From contig NC_092809.1 of assembly GCF_040954645.1 (NCBI RefSeq), positions 64,542,141 through 64,606,140 on the forward strand: DNA of 64,000 bases, in the 5' to 3' direction. Origin of the DNA: Diabrotica undecimpunctata. Taxonomy: Eukaryota; Arthropoda; Insecta; Coleoptera; Chrysomelidae. The stretch's first letter is position 1. Every line of letters begins with the position of its first letter. The notes beneath the pieces were generated by a model that was not told the origin of the DNA, searched no databases, and saw only the letters and a list, made by a program, of their open reading frames with translations. Below are positions 23,132 to 33,539 of this stretch, piece after piece. The translations under genes were made by a program, and so were the position numbers.

Positions 23132-26100
23132 TCATCATCAGGGCTTTTCATTCCGGGTGGAATGTTTGCCTCTCTTACTTAGAGCTTTCTGATTCGCTTA
23201 TTGCGGTGAATCACTCCGCGTTTCACTTGTATGTTGTTAAAGCTTTTTGTATGACTTGGCTTTCGTTACAATTTTCTTCCACTCATTTCGATATGTGCAT
23301 AATTCCCTCCAGTTTCTCAGTTCCAGAATTTTGATATCTCTCATGACCTGATCCTCCCATCTCTCTCTTGGTTTTACACTTGGTCTTTTAGTTGCTGGTT
23401 TCCATCTGGCGATCTTCTTATTCAGTAGGTCGTTTTTTCTTCTCTCTATGTGTCAGCCATCTCAGCCTCTGTGCTTTAATAAATCTAACTATATTTTCTT
23501 CCTTCATTATGTCTCTTAGTTCATGGTTCATTTTGCTTCTCATTTCTCCACTGTTCATTCTTATCGGGCCCATAATCCGTCTGACGATTTTCCTTTCAAA
23601 AATTCTCAATTTTTCTTCATCATTTTCCGTGAGGCACATTGTCTTAGCTGCGTACGTAACTACTGGTCTGATTGCAACTCTGTATATTTTCAGTTTTGTA
23701 TTTGTGGATATGTTCTTGTCCTTCATGAGCCTATGATATCTCCAGTATGTTTTGTTGCCTGCTAGTATTCGTTCTCTTACTTCTTCACTTCTCTTGTTTT
23801 GGGCATTCACTATAACTCCCAAATATTTAAATTGTTGGACTCTTTTAAAAGTGTAGTTTTCTATCTTGATTTCACTCGTCCTGTTATCTTCTCTTCTCAA
23901 GCAGAGTAAATATTTTGTTTTTCCTTCGTTAACTTCTAGACCTCTTTTCCGTGCTTCTTTTGCCTGAATTGTTACTGCTTCTTTTAATCTTTCCTTGTGT
24001 CTTCCCATAAGAACTAAATCATCTTCATATGCAACTATTTGTGTTGAGGAGTGGGCTATAGTTCTTTTAATTTTGCTGGCCTTGACTGTTCCTTCTACTG
24101 GTATGTTGAATAATGTGGTTGACAGGGAATCGCCTTGCCGCACCCCTGTTTCTATTGCAATTGATTTTGTGCTACCTTCTTCTATTGTTACTTTAGCTCT
24201 AGCTCCATCCATGGTAATTTTTTTTATCTGATTAATTTTGCTGGTATATCTTGATTTTTCATTTCAATAAATAATTTATTTCTTTCAATACAGTAAAAGG
24301 CTTGTCTGAAGTCTACGAAGAGGATGTGGAGTTCTATGTTGTGTTCGTGGCATTTTTAGATTGTTTGTGTAACTATGTGGATTGCATCTGTAGTGGATCT
24401 GCGTTCTCTGAATCCTTGCTGGTAGTCCCCAATTTTTTTCTCTGTGAATTGAGTGAGTTTTTGCTGTTAGAATTTTATATGTTTTGCTCAGTAGAGATAT
24501 TGCTGTACAATTGTTACAGTTTGTTACTTCTTCTATCTTAAATATGGGTATAATTCTGTCTTCTTTCCAATCCTCGGGCATTTCGTCTGCTTCCCATATT
24601 CTAACTATTAGGTTATAGAGGCTTGTTAATAACTTTTCCCCTCCGTTTTTAATCAGCTCATTGGAAACTTCATCTGGGCCGGGTGTTCTTTTCTGTTTTA
24701 CTTTTTGAATGATATTTAAATATTCATCACATGTTGGTATCCCTATTTCATTATCTCTAATGTCTTCCATTGCGCCTACTTCCTCTTCCGTGCTTTCTTT
24801 GCATCTATATAGTTCTGTGAAGTGTGTTTTCATGATCTATTGTGAATTTTAGCTACTGGTCTGCCTTTTCTTTGTTGAGCTATGTATCCAAATAGTTTGG
24901 CGCTGTCTTTACTATTTTTTTCTAGGTCCTTTAACAGCTGTTCCATCCACAGTGTTTTTTTGTTCTTGCAACAATTATCCGCTGCATTCTTTTTTTGTTG
25001 ATATCCATTTATCTCTTGCTTGGTTTTTCTGTTTTATTTTGATTTTGCATTCTGCATCAAACCACACTTTCCTTCTTTTTATTTCCCTCTGTCCTAGCAC
25101 CTCTTCAGCCTAATTCAAAATGGATTCTTTTATATTTTTCCATATGTTCTCTGTATTATTTGCCTCTGTTAGATTTTCCTTTAGGGTTCTCTCATATTGT
25201 TCTCTTAGTTCCTGTACTTTTAACTTCTCCAGATTCAATCTTCTTTTGTTTTGTCTTGTTCTCTCTGCTTTAATTATCTTCATTTTGATTTTTCCTATTA
25301 CTAGAAAATGGTCTGTGTGTCTTTGCTCCTCTATATGATCTGACATGGTGCATTATTGCTTTCCATTTTTTGGATGTTAGTATGTGATCTATCTGATTGC
25401 CATCTGTTGTGCCAGGTATCAACCATGTTACTCTATGCTCTCTTCTGTGCATGAAGTTTGTGCTTATAATGTAACTGTTTGTTATTGCTGCTAGTTGGAA
25501 TAATTTTCTTCCATTATCGTTTGTCTCGTCATGAATGGTTTCTCTCCCTGCCACTTCCTTATACTGGTTTTCTTTAAATACTTTTGCATTGAAGTCACCA
25601 ACTATTAGTACTATATCATTTCTGGGTAAGTTTTCATATAATTCTTCCAGTTGTTCATATATTTCAATTTTATCATTTTCTGGTGCATTTTTTGTGGGTG
25701 CATATATGTTTATGATTGTCATATTGGCTTGTTTGTTTTTTATTTTTATTATGACATTCGTCCATTTATCGCTTTAAATTCTATAACTTTGTCCCTAATC
25801 TTATTGTTAACCATGAATGCTGTGTCGTTTTTCCCTTGCTTGCTTTCTCCCGAGTAGTGTATTGTGTAGTTTTTCTTTTTGATATTTCCTTCTTTCCATC
25901 GTGCTTCTTGTAGTGCTAGTAGGTCTATTTTGTATGTTTGCATTTCTCTTGCTACCTCTTTCATTTTTCCTGGTCTCAATAATGTTTGAACGTTCCAGGT
26001 ACCTACTTTTACTCTATTTTTCTTCTTGTTTTCTTTCTATCTCTTTTTCCTATGTTTGATTTGTTGTTCTTTTTCCGTGCTAGTTTCGTCATCTGTTTTT

Positions 26101-26247
26101 CATCCTTTTTTTTTAAAGCCTCTTTACATTCCATAGACGCGTTTTTCATATTCGTTTGCCAGGATGTTTTAGTGATACTGGTCGTTTGTTCTTTACTATG
26201 TGCTACTTTTACATACGATCCCAATTTTTTTGGCTTTGTGTCAGTAT
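23132..26247 (-). mobile_element. LINE B, near full-length RTE-like element
   Basis: Minus strand, 5' to 3'. 26224-26009 is a lysine-rich open stretch. 25979-25749 is the endonuclease start: EVAREMQTYKIDLLALQEAR. 25722-25270 is the endonuclease core: TIINIYAPTKNAPEN, NDIVLIVGDFNAKV, HRVTWLIPGTTDGNQIDHIL. 25346-25110 holds TDHFLVIGKIKMKI (altered SDH box) and the linker. 24833-24540 holds QKRTPGPDEVSNELIKNGGE. 24212-23418 is the RT palm and tail: TGVRQGDSLSTTLFN, IVAYEDDLVLMGRHKERL, EVNEGKTKYLLCL, YRVAIRPVVTYAAKTMCL. The catalytic box is YEDD, not YADD, so the copy is inactive. The 3' end is a TGATGATGA tail. It sits in LINE A with an 8-bp TGATTTAT at each side. Confidence 0.88.
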
Positions 26248-26255
26248 TGATTTAT

Positions 26256-26625
26256 GAGCACTTGTAAAATTTTAGTTGTAAGTTTTAGCGTAGTATTTAA
26301 CAAGTTTATACCCTCTGTACTTTTTGGCTGTTTTTTATCTCCTTTTTTGAATAGTAGAATTAGTTCGCTCGTTATCCATTCTTCCGGTATTTTATTGTGT
26401 TTTATAATTTTATTGATTAATGTTGTTAATTGTTGTCATTGCTGCTCCACAATAGTTTAGTAACTCGTTTGGTATACCGTCTTTATCTGCTGTTTCTCTG
26501 TTCTTCAGGTTTTTAAGTATTTTCTGCACTTCCTGTACATTTATATTAAGTTCTTCATTTGTGATAATTTCTGGTGTTTAAAGTTCTAGCGTCGTTTGTT
26601 CTTACTCAGTGCAAACATACCTTAT
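26256..26625 (-). mobile_element. LINE A, 5' part (pre-RT region)
   Basis: The minus strand gives EIITNEELNINVQEVQKIL, KNLKNRETADKDGIPNELL, NNINKIIKHNKIPEEWITSE and LILLFKKGDKKQPKST, then LKLTTKIL. This is the segment just before the RT motifs found at 21960-23131, so both are the same element. It is 5'-truncated, starting in the linker without an endonuclease. It is embedded in the Tc1-like host. Confidence 0.82.
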
Positions 26626-26639
26626 AAAAACTAAGACCG

Positions 26640-27110
26640 CTTTTTTGGATATATTTGTGACAGGATTCTCTGGAAACATTCATCACATTTTCTCTATTCC
26701 TTCTAGCAGTTACTTCTCGTTGTGTATTTCTTCTTCCCGACTTCGTATTCTAATCAAATGCCTTACACTCCTTTAAGAAACAGATTTTGAACGACCTGAG
26801 CTTTTGCACCGAACATCAATCCTGGCAGTTTCACAATAGTTCTTAATTATATTAAACACAGTAGTTTTTGCTACAGTCAATTTACTGGAAATTTCACGCA
26901 TTGTTTTCCCTTTATGGCACCGATAAATAATAATTTCTTGAACTTTTGGATCAGTAGGTTTCCACGTGCCATTATAAGATATACTTGCTCGTAATAAAAC
27001 TGACGGTTGTCTTTATTCATACTCAAATGACGTGTGACAATTATTGTTGACAATGCACTACCTACTCGTATGTTTGATTTCAAAGCCTTCTGTGCGTCAA
27101 GCTAATAAAA
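26640..27110 (-). mobile_element. Tc1-like transposase, N-terminal DNA-binding half
   Basis: The minus strand reads TWKPTDPKVQEIIIYRCHKG, then KTMREISSKLTVAKTTVFNI, IKNYCETARIDVRCKSSGRS and VRHLIRI. This is the paired helix-turn-helix region of a Tc1-type transposase. It lies 5' to the C-terminal half at 21284-21959 and has at least one stop. The outer flank is the right inverted repeat. Confidence 0.82.
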
Positions 27111-27154
27111 TTTAAGGAAGTTAAACTTAAAGGAAAAAAAAAAAAAACAAAAAA

Positions 27155-27376
27155 TATTCCAATATTTAGTTGTCAATAGTTTTCGATTAACAAACAATTA
27201 ATTTAATACTAATCAATATAAAATATATAATTAAGCTACAAAAATAATTCCATATAGGTACTATAAAAAATGTTAATAATTTCATATGTATAATTAAAAA
27301 AAAATTAAATAAAAGAATTTCGGTAAATTGACATTATATTCGCAAAATAACTACTTCTTTCAGCATATAGTTGTTA
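27155..27376. repeat. Right long terminal inverted repeat of the Tc1-like element
   Basis: About 222 bp, the inverted partner of 21070-21283, so the host element spans about 21070-27376. TA lies at both tips. Without the LINE insertions the element would be roughly 1.6 kb, the usual Tc1 size. Confidence 0.85.
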
Positions 27377-27563
27377 GGGCTGGTATAAAGTATTTGTATT
27401 TATAATATTTCGAAAAAGTTAAATATTGGTGGTTTAAGTAACTACTAACTATATTAGTAGTATGTTTATATAACTGTAATAAATGTATATTACCACTATA
27501 AAATTATTTTTCTTGTCAGACTCTAGTTATGGCCCAATAATATGTTTGTGTCAGAGTGTAATT

Positions 27564-27600
27564 AGTACTAACTACGTACTTACACTACGTAGTTAGTACT
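27564..27600. repeat. Perfect 15-bp inverted repeat (hairpin)
   Basis: The arm AGTACTAACTACGTA (27564-27578) is exactly inverted at 27586-27600, with a 7-nt loop. It lies in non-coding sequence just outside the Tc1 element. It could be a cruciform or the remains of a fold-back; no gene ends here to make it a terminator. Confidence 0.85.
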
Positions 27601-27747
27601 GATTTTCTAAATATACTTTTTCAATGTCTCACGGTTATTAATAAATTTTTTGATAGTCATAAAAAAATCACTTCATCCGTCAGATAGGAAAATCGAAAAA
27701 CTAGCTCCGTCGGACAATACGAAAAGTTGTTTTTGCTGCTGTTTATG

Positions 27748-28163
27748 CATCGAGCAAAAAGACAAAAGAGGGAATCTAATCGTTATGAAAAGGCGACCAA
27801 AAAAGTGGCCTCTGATGGCGGACATATCCGGAAATCCGAATGCGCCAAATTTAAATTTTCCGACACTTATTAACAGTAGCTATAAAATAGTTTTCATAAT
27901 GTGTCTTAGACGAGAAAATTTTAATTAAATATTAACGATAACAGTCTAAAATGTGAAACAATTGTTAAAAAACTTCAATATAAATAAGATTTCATGTGAC
28001 AGTTGGGACAAATAATAACATAACCCAACTAAGTTTGATTTCTTAAACAAAGAAAGACTCTCTTTCCTTGTTTAATTTGGCCTCTCAAGACGGCACTTCC
28101 TGTCTAACAATATTTTTGCCCCCACTACCTTTACATTCCCTCTTTTGTCTTTTTGCTCGATGG
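27748..28163. mobile_element. MITE with perfect 28-bp inverted repeats
   Basis: The outer arms 27748-27775 and 28135-28162 are exact inverted copies (tip CATCGAGCAAAAAGACAAAA). The 7-bp GTTTATG occurs directly at the left (27741-27747) and at 28164-28170 on the right, as a target-site duplication would. The interior codes for nothing recognisable. Superfamily unassigned; identical arms suggest a fairly recent insertion. Confidence 0.75.
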
Positions 28164-28170
28164 GTTTATG

Positions 28171-29137
28171 TAAGTATCCTGAAACAATTAGCTGGTTATC
28201 TATTAATTTCGTCACAGTTGTTTTTTCGACATATTTGAGTTGTCAGGTGCATTGCATGACTTATACTTATCATCAGACAATGTTATTTTCGTGTTCTTCT
28301 TATAATTTATAAGCTATTTAAATAAAACAAAAAGCAGTTTTTATAAATTTTGGGTATTTACTTATGTCGTAAAATTGACATTTTTCGGGAAAATTAGAGG
28401 AAACATGCCACAGAACCAAAGAAGTCGTAGATGGAAACCGTGCCAGACATGGCCTAATGAAGCGTTACTCAAAATTTAAAGAGTTTCTATCATAAACTTT
28501 TTTGTCGACGGGCACTCTAACTATAATACATAACGTCTTTATTCGAAGCTGATTTGGTTTATTGTTTAAGGTGGTAAATAAAGGTGGTCAACCCATAAAT
28601 GAACTACTGTGATAAAATAACAAATAGCGAAAATCAATAAAGCGTAAAGTTCTAGGTTTAAAAAAAAAAGTAAACAAAATCTAAGCATTAATTCACTGAA
28701 ACTCAATAAAAACATTTTAACAATTACATTAAAGTGAATATTCTTTGAGACTTCTTTTAACTTTCACAACTCATTAGATCTTTATTCGCTGAAAGTCCAA
28801 TATTCTCTAAATAAATATCTAATTATTATCAGAATTCGCTTATCCGTGGAAAATTCGAGCCAGAGATAGATCTTTCACCGGCCGGAGACAAAACCAAATA
28901 TTATTTTAATGCATTATCACTGTCACAATCTGAAGCTTTTAACAGGGCTCCACTTCACAAACTTAAAAAGTTTTTCTTTTGGTTTAGGCCAGTTCATAAT
29001 AAGAAAATGTGAATAATTTTGAGATATTTTATATATTTAAATATTTTATTAATCTTTCAGTTATAGGTAGATATTAAGTTTATGTAGCGGGATGTTTTAT
29101 ACTTAAGTGAGTATTTTGAAGCGAACTGGGAAATACA
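28171..29137. other. AT-rich stretch, nothing recognised
   Basis: No gene or paired repeat. A GGCCGG-containing word near 28880 is the only compositional break. Confidence 0.5.
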
Positions 29138-29173
29138 CTGGCGAAATAGACCTTCTTCAGTCTATTTCGCCAG
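29138..29173. repeat. Perfect 14-bp inverted repeat in the LINE tail
   Basis: CTGGCGAAATAGAC (29138-29151) is exactly inverted at 29160-29173 around the loop CTTCTTCA. One arm belongs to the LINE coding tail. The other is probably an inverted duplication made by template switching. Confidence 0.88.
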
Positions 29174-29359
29174 TTGTTTGTGTTCATTGCCAACCGTTGC
29201 TAGTTTGCTGCGCCGATCTTCCCCGCGACCTTGTCCACACTATCCCACCATCTCAGTCTTGGTCTACCTCTAGACCTATTTCTTACTGGTGCTGCTAATA
29301 GTGTTCGTCTGGGTGAGTAATTTTCATTTGATCTCGACACATGTCCAGTCCATCTAAGC
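29138..29359 (-). mobile_element. LINE C-terminal tail fragment
   Basis: The minus strand reads WLRWTGHVSRSNENYSPRRT, then LLAAPVRNRSRGRPRLRWW and DSVDKVAGKIG. This is the RWxGHVxRM...GRPRxRW tail of RTE-like LINE proteins. The 3' edge coincides with a perfect hairpin at 29138-29173. The 5' edge is cut by the hAT end at 29360. Confidence 0.78.
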
Positions 29360-30460
29360 CAGGGATCCTCACTAGGATTTCTTTGAGAGCCTAATAGTTT
29401 GAATTAAATTTTCCTCAGGGCCGCAAGTACAAGTGGTGGTATGAAATAACTTTAAAACTATATGACTATAACATAAATTTATTACAAGTTACGTAAAAAC
29501 AATATAATTATAAATTATATGGACTGTTTTGCATGTAAAAAGTAGGAAAATGTCGTTTACTTGACTCCAGGAATGTCAAGTCCTGAATTTGTTAATTCTT
29601 TGAAGTCGACGGGCGAAATCTTTCACAGCTCTCTAGAATGGCATCTATGTTAGCAGGTTGGGAAGAAACTGAAATTCTCAAAATGTTTTCAACATTCTCA
29701 GTAGTTAGCCTAGATCTGTACTTATTTTTTATGAACTTCAGCTTACTCAATGTAGATTCACAGACATATGTAGATGCAAAAATACACAAAATTTTCTGAG
29801 CTCAGTCAATTAAGTTAGTAAATTTGTCATTTTCATCTGCTTCCCAAAACTTATAGTGAGCTTTTTCCTTCTTTTTTTCTTCAAAAATACTTTTGAGCTC
29901 TGTATCATTCTGAAGATCAATTAATTCATTTTCCAAAAGCTAGCTAGCTTCGTATCCAAATATAGAAAGATGAGCTAGATTTGCTGTTGTTATTGCCCAT
30001 GGATTTTCCATCAAGCGAAATGGTTCTTGGAACTTCCTGAAGTCACTAAACCTTACAGACATTTCATCCTTAAGGACTGTTAACAGCTTCAGTAGGTCAG
30101 AAATCTCTTGACTTTCATCTGGATTTTCATCAAACAGTGCTTTAACGGAAGAAAAGCTGGAATAATCTTTATTTGACAATTCTTCAATATACATATTTAG
30201 CTTTTGCTATACTGAAAACACAATACTCATCATTTTCGTTACAATGTTATTGTAATCTCCTTGCAATTTGATCAATGTTTCATTCATAATGCTCATTGTA
30301 TCAGTGAGAAACGCTACTTTGAGCCACCAACTAAAATTATGAATATCAGGAAACTCTTTATTCTTTGTAGCCAAAAACAGAGTAATCTCAAACCGATTAG
30401 AGAAACATAATATTAGCTCATGTTTATTGGAAATACTCGACATCATTAGCACGTGCAAAT
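29360..30460 (-). mobile_element. hAT (Tip100/ZBED-like) transposase remnant
   Basis: It starts with CAGGGATCCTCACTAGG, a hAT-type terminus. The minus strand, 5' to 3', is open at 30458-30207 (NKHELILCFSNRFEITLFLA, WWLKVAFLTDTMSIMNETLI), at 30194-29940 (SDLLKLLTVLKDEMSVRFSD, RLMENPWAITTAN) and at 29789-29592 (YVCESTLSKLKFIKNKYRSR, LTTENVENILRISVS). The last piece is the hAT dimerisation domain. The WLxKLAFLxD...NxLNxxLQG style resembles animal Tip100-like hATs. The N-terminal half with the first catalytic Asp is absent, and stops separate the pieces. The right end is not resolved. Confidence 0.82.
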
Positions 30461-30717
30461 CCTACCCTGTCGCCTTATTTCCTATGAAATTAAAATGGTA
30501 AATGTTTTTAGGGTCCATAAGGTTTTGAAATATCTTTACTGGCCGGCCAGTGCCACTGTGGTGGGGGTAAAGATGATTAGTGCGAAATGCGGTACAATGC
30601 ATGGCACCGCTCTACACTACTGTAATCTGATTGAATACATAAGTAGAAACATAATTATATTATAACTTATTTATAATATAATAGTATAAATTATACTTCT
30701 CGTATAATTCGAAAATA
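30461..30717. other. Spacer with a GC-richer block
   Basis: 30535-30620 contains GGCCGGCCAGTGCCACTG and GCGAAATGCGGTAC, unlike the AT-rich surroundings. It may be the far end of the hAT or another element's terminus. No partner was found. Confidence 0.4.
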
Positions 30718-32293
30718 CACGCATGGACAAAAATATCGAATATTTTGGAATTTTCTAATTTTTGTTTTTTCAAAATAAATTCTGGCCAATCAAGTCGTTT
30801 ATTGTAAAATAGAGTTTACTTTAACAATGTTTAATAAACAATTTTAAGTTTTTATGCGGAGAATTAGTTATTAGATTAGATATTAGTTAAATAAGGTTAT
30901 TTTAGTCTAAAATAAAATGATAATTTAAATTGCTTAAACAAGTCGTTTTAACTGAAAGAAGTGCATGATGAGTAACGAGTATTCCCCCCTCTAGCTCTTA
31001 TTACTGCTTGCATCTTTCTGAGCATGCTTGCAAGTAAATTTTGGACATATCCTTTTTAAATTGCATTCCAATCATTCTGTGCAGCAAGCCGAAGCTGCTC
31101 TATCGTATTTGGAACGGGATTTTTTTGTCGTATGCTGCGTTTTAGGTGATACCACATGTGCTCTATTGGATTTAAGTCCGGGCTAAACGGTGGCCAATCT
31201 AATCGTCGAATTTGAAACTCATCAAGATAATTACTCACTATAGCAGCAGCATGTGGTCGAGCATTAACGTGAATCTTTCACATCCAATGTAACCAACATA
31301 TGACCAAATATGATTACTATATGATGTTTTAAACGTAAGAATTATCAGTCATCCGTCCAATCACTTTCACAAATGCGGTACGTACCTCCCAACTAATACC
31401 TTTCCAAAGAATTATGCCATCAACTCCAAAACTGACGTTCTGGCCGAGACTGCAGCTGGCGAATCGTTCTCCAACTCTTCTGTAGAGGTAGATTTGACCA
31501 CCAGGCTTCGATAATAGGATTCTGGTCTCATCAGTGAAAAGAACGTTTTTCCAGTTGTCGATATTCCAATAAATATGTGTTCTTGCAAATTCCAAACGAC
31601 GAGCTTTATGATTTTGAAGGAGACGTGGAACTTTGGCGGGGCGTCTGGGCTTTCAGTTTTCTTCTTTTGATCTTCGTCTAACTGTTTGTGAACTCACATT
31701 AACTTGTCTAACATTTAATAGCTCATTTCTGTGGTGCATCGATGTCAATAAACGATTTGGTGTAGAATTAAGAACCAAAAAACGGTCATCAATTGCGATT
31801 GTGCACCTTGGGCGTCCTTGACCAGGCCTTCGTACAAAATTTCCAGTTTTGTGGCATCTTTTTAGAGTATTCGAAACTATAGATTTAGTTCTGCTGAGAC
31901 GTCGTGCGATACCTTTTTGTGCATATCCTTCCTCGTACAAAATTACAATATGTGCTACTTGGGCTTCATCGCAGTGTCGAATTGGTGGGATACTTGTTTT
32001 AAACTTAGTTAAATCAATACAATATTTAATTAAACTTAATAAATTAAACTGAAAATAACCGAATTTGTATGATTTTTGCTTTACGTGAAGAAGGTTTTTT
32101 ATGATGAAATGTACGAATGACACTAACCACTGAATAAACGTCAAAATAAACATTTAAATATCTCAAACCAGTTCAGTACATCAGCCTACGATATGAGTAT
32201 TATAAAGTAATCTAAAATTATTTTGAAATAACAGTGACTACAAAAAAAAAAATTGGAAAATTCCAAAATATTCGATATTTTTGTCCATGAGTT
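30718..32293 (-). mobile_element. Tc1-like transposon with both ends
   Basis: The inverted repeats begin near CATGGACAAAAATATCGAAT on the left (30723) and match the right end (reverse complement from about 32289) through at least 35 bp. TA flanks both. The transposase is on the minus strand. About 32080-31653 is the helix-turn-helix half (IVILYEEGYAQKGIARRLSR, GRPRCTIAIDDRF). 31595-31329 holds NWKNVLFTDETRILLSKPGG with the first Asp. Near 31265-31240 the NARPHAA box is preceded by V where Asp is expected. 31238-31056 holds PPFSPDLNPIEHMWYHLKRS with the final Glu. Length is near the usual 1.6 kb. Frameshifts and the lost Asp make it inactive. Confidence 0.9.
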
Positions 32294-32324
32294 TATATCG
32301 CCTTCTTAAAATAACATTCTACCA

Positions 32325-32530
32325 GATATTGCCCATTATTCTGCGTAGTTAATTCTCTTTGAAGATGAGCAGACGATTTGCGACTGTTTTGAAGATAATC
32401 CATGTTTTTGACCCACATGCCAGCACTGGTAGGATGAGTGTTGTATATATTGTTAATTTCGTTTTTGGCTTAAATTTCTGTCTGTTAGCTGATTATTTGG
32501 TCGAAAATAACATTTGTTTGCCCTTGCAAG
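32325..32530 (-). mobile_element. LINE C-terminal fragment
   Basis: The minus strand gives KLTIYTTLILPVLACGSKTW, then IIFKTVANRLLIFKEN, a stop, then LRRIMG. This is the TLIRPVLxYGSETW...FExKxLRRI block found downstream of the RT in RTE-like LINEs. About 200 bp; nothing else of the element is adjacent. Confidence 0.75.
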
Positions 32531-33539
32531 GTATCGTTGTTTAAAGTTTTAATTAAATTAATTAACGTTTTAATTTTTTTATGTTTCACTTATTTAAAAT
32601 CCACAACCTGTTTTAATATTGACGACAATAATGGCGTGTGATAATTTGTTTGTTGAGGATTAATAAATACATGTTATACCAATTTTTAATATGTATTTGT
32701 TAATAAATTTATTTTTTGAGCACTTTTGAGCACATATTTTCGAGATTTATTTTATTTAAAAAAATAAGAATGTAGAGCGGATTTAACTTTTTTAAAGATT
32801 TTATTGATAATATAACCTTTTTTACAGCTTATGTCAATTTTTAGATTTTCTTCGATAATTCTTAATAATGTTATTTGACGTTTTTTGTTTGATGGCTGAG
32901 AGAAATGTTAATATTTTGTTTAGTTTATTTAATCATGCGTTTCTTCATAAGATTCAGGGTAAAACTTATGGGCACCCATTTTTTTGCAGTTTAGTTGTAT
33001 TCAGTGTTTTTTATTTTTCTTTTGTCAGACTAGTATATAATTATTATCTATCGTTTATCTATCTCTCTTTGATCTGTTATTTTTTTAATATTTTGTATGC
33101 TTACCCACCCCTAATGAAATTACTGACTTGAGCAACGTAGTCTTCATTAAGTTTTGATGAACTATCAGCTTTTTAATATATACTAGCTTTTTCGTTACAA
33201 ATTGAACAGCAGGGGTGAGAGTATATATTCCTGTCGGACCCCACGTTAGAAAACTATGAGCTCTTTTCAGAGTTTGGTGTGATCTTAACATTGGCAACTT
33301 CAGTTAACAGATAACAGATATTCAGCGTATTAACATAAGAAACAGTAAAAAACAGAGAACGGTAAAGCTCCAGAGCTTGGAGACATTCACATTAAACTAG
33401 TGAAACATGGACCAGATACTGTTGAAAATAATAGGGTACATTTTAAATAAATATTTAGTTGAAAGCCAATATATTCCCACAGGTTAAAATTTAGCATATT
33501 CATTATAAGTTTTATCTGCAAATAATTAGGGAGAGAAAG
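32531..33539. other. AT-rich stretch, nothing recognised
   Basis: Short open frames near 32868-33297 have no family resemblance. No paired repeats seen. Confidence 0.5.

Noticed and set aside
27748..28163. Hairpin-flanked block considered as a CRISPR-like or terminator structure
   Set aside because: Only one inverted pair, no repeat-spacer pattern, eukaryotic context and a target duplication; a MITE explains it better.
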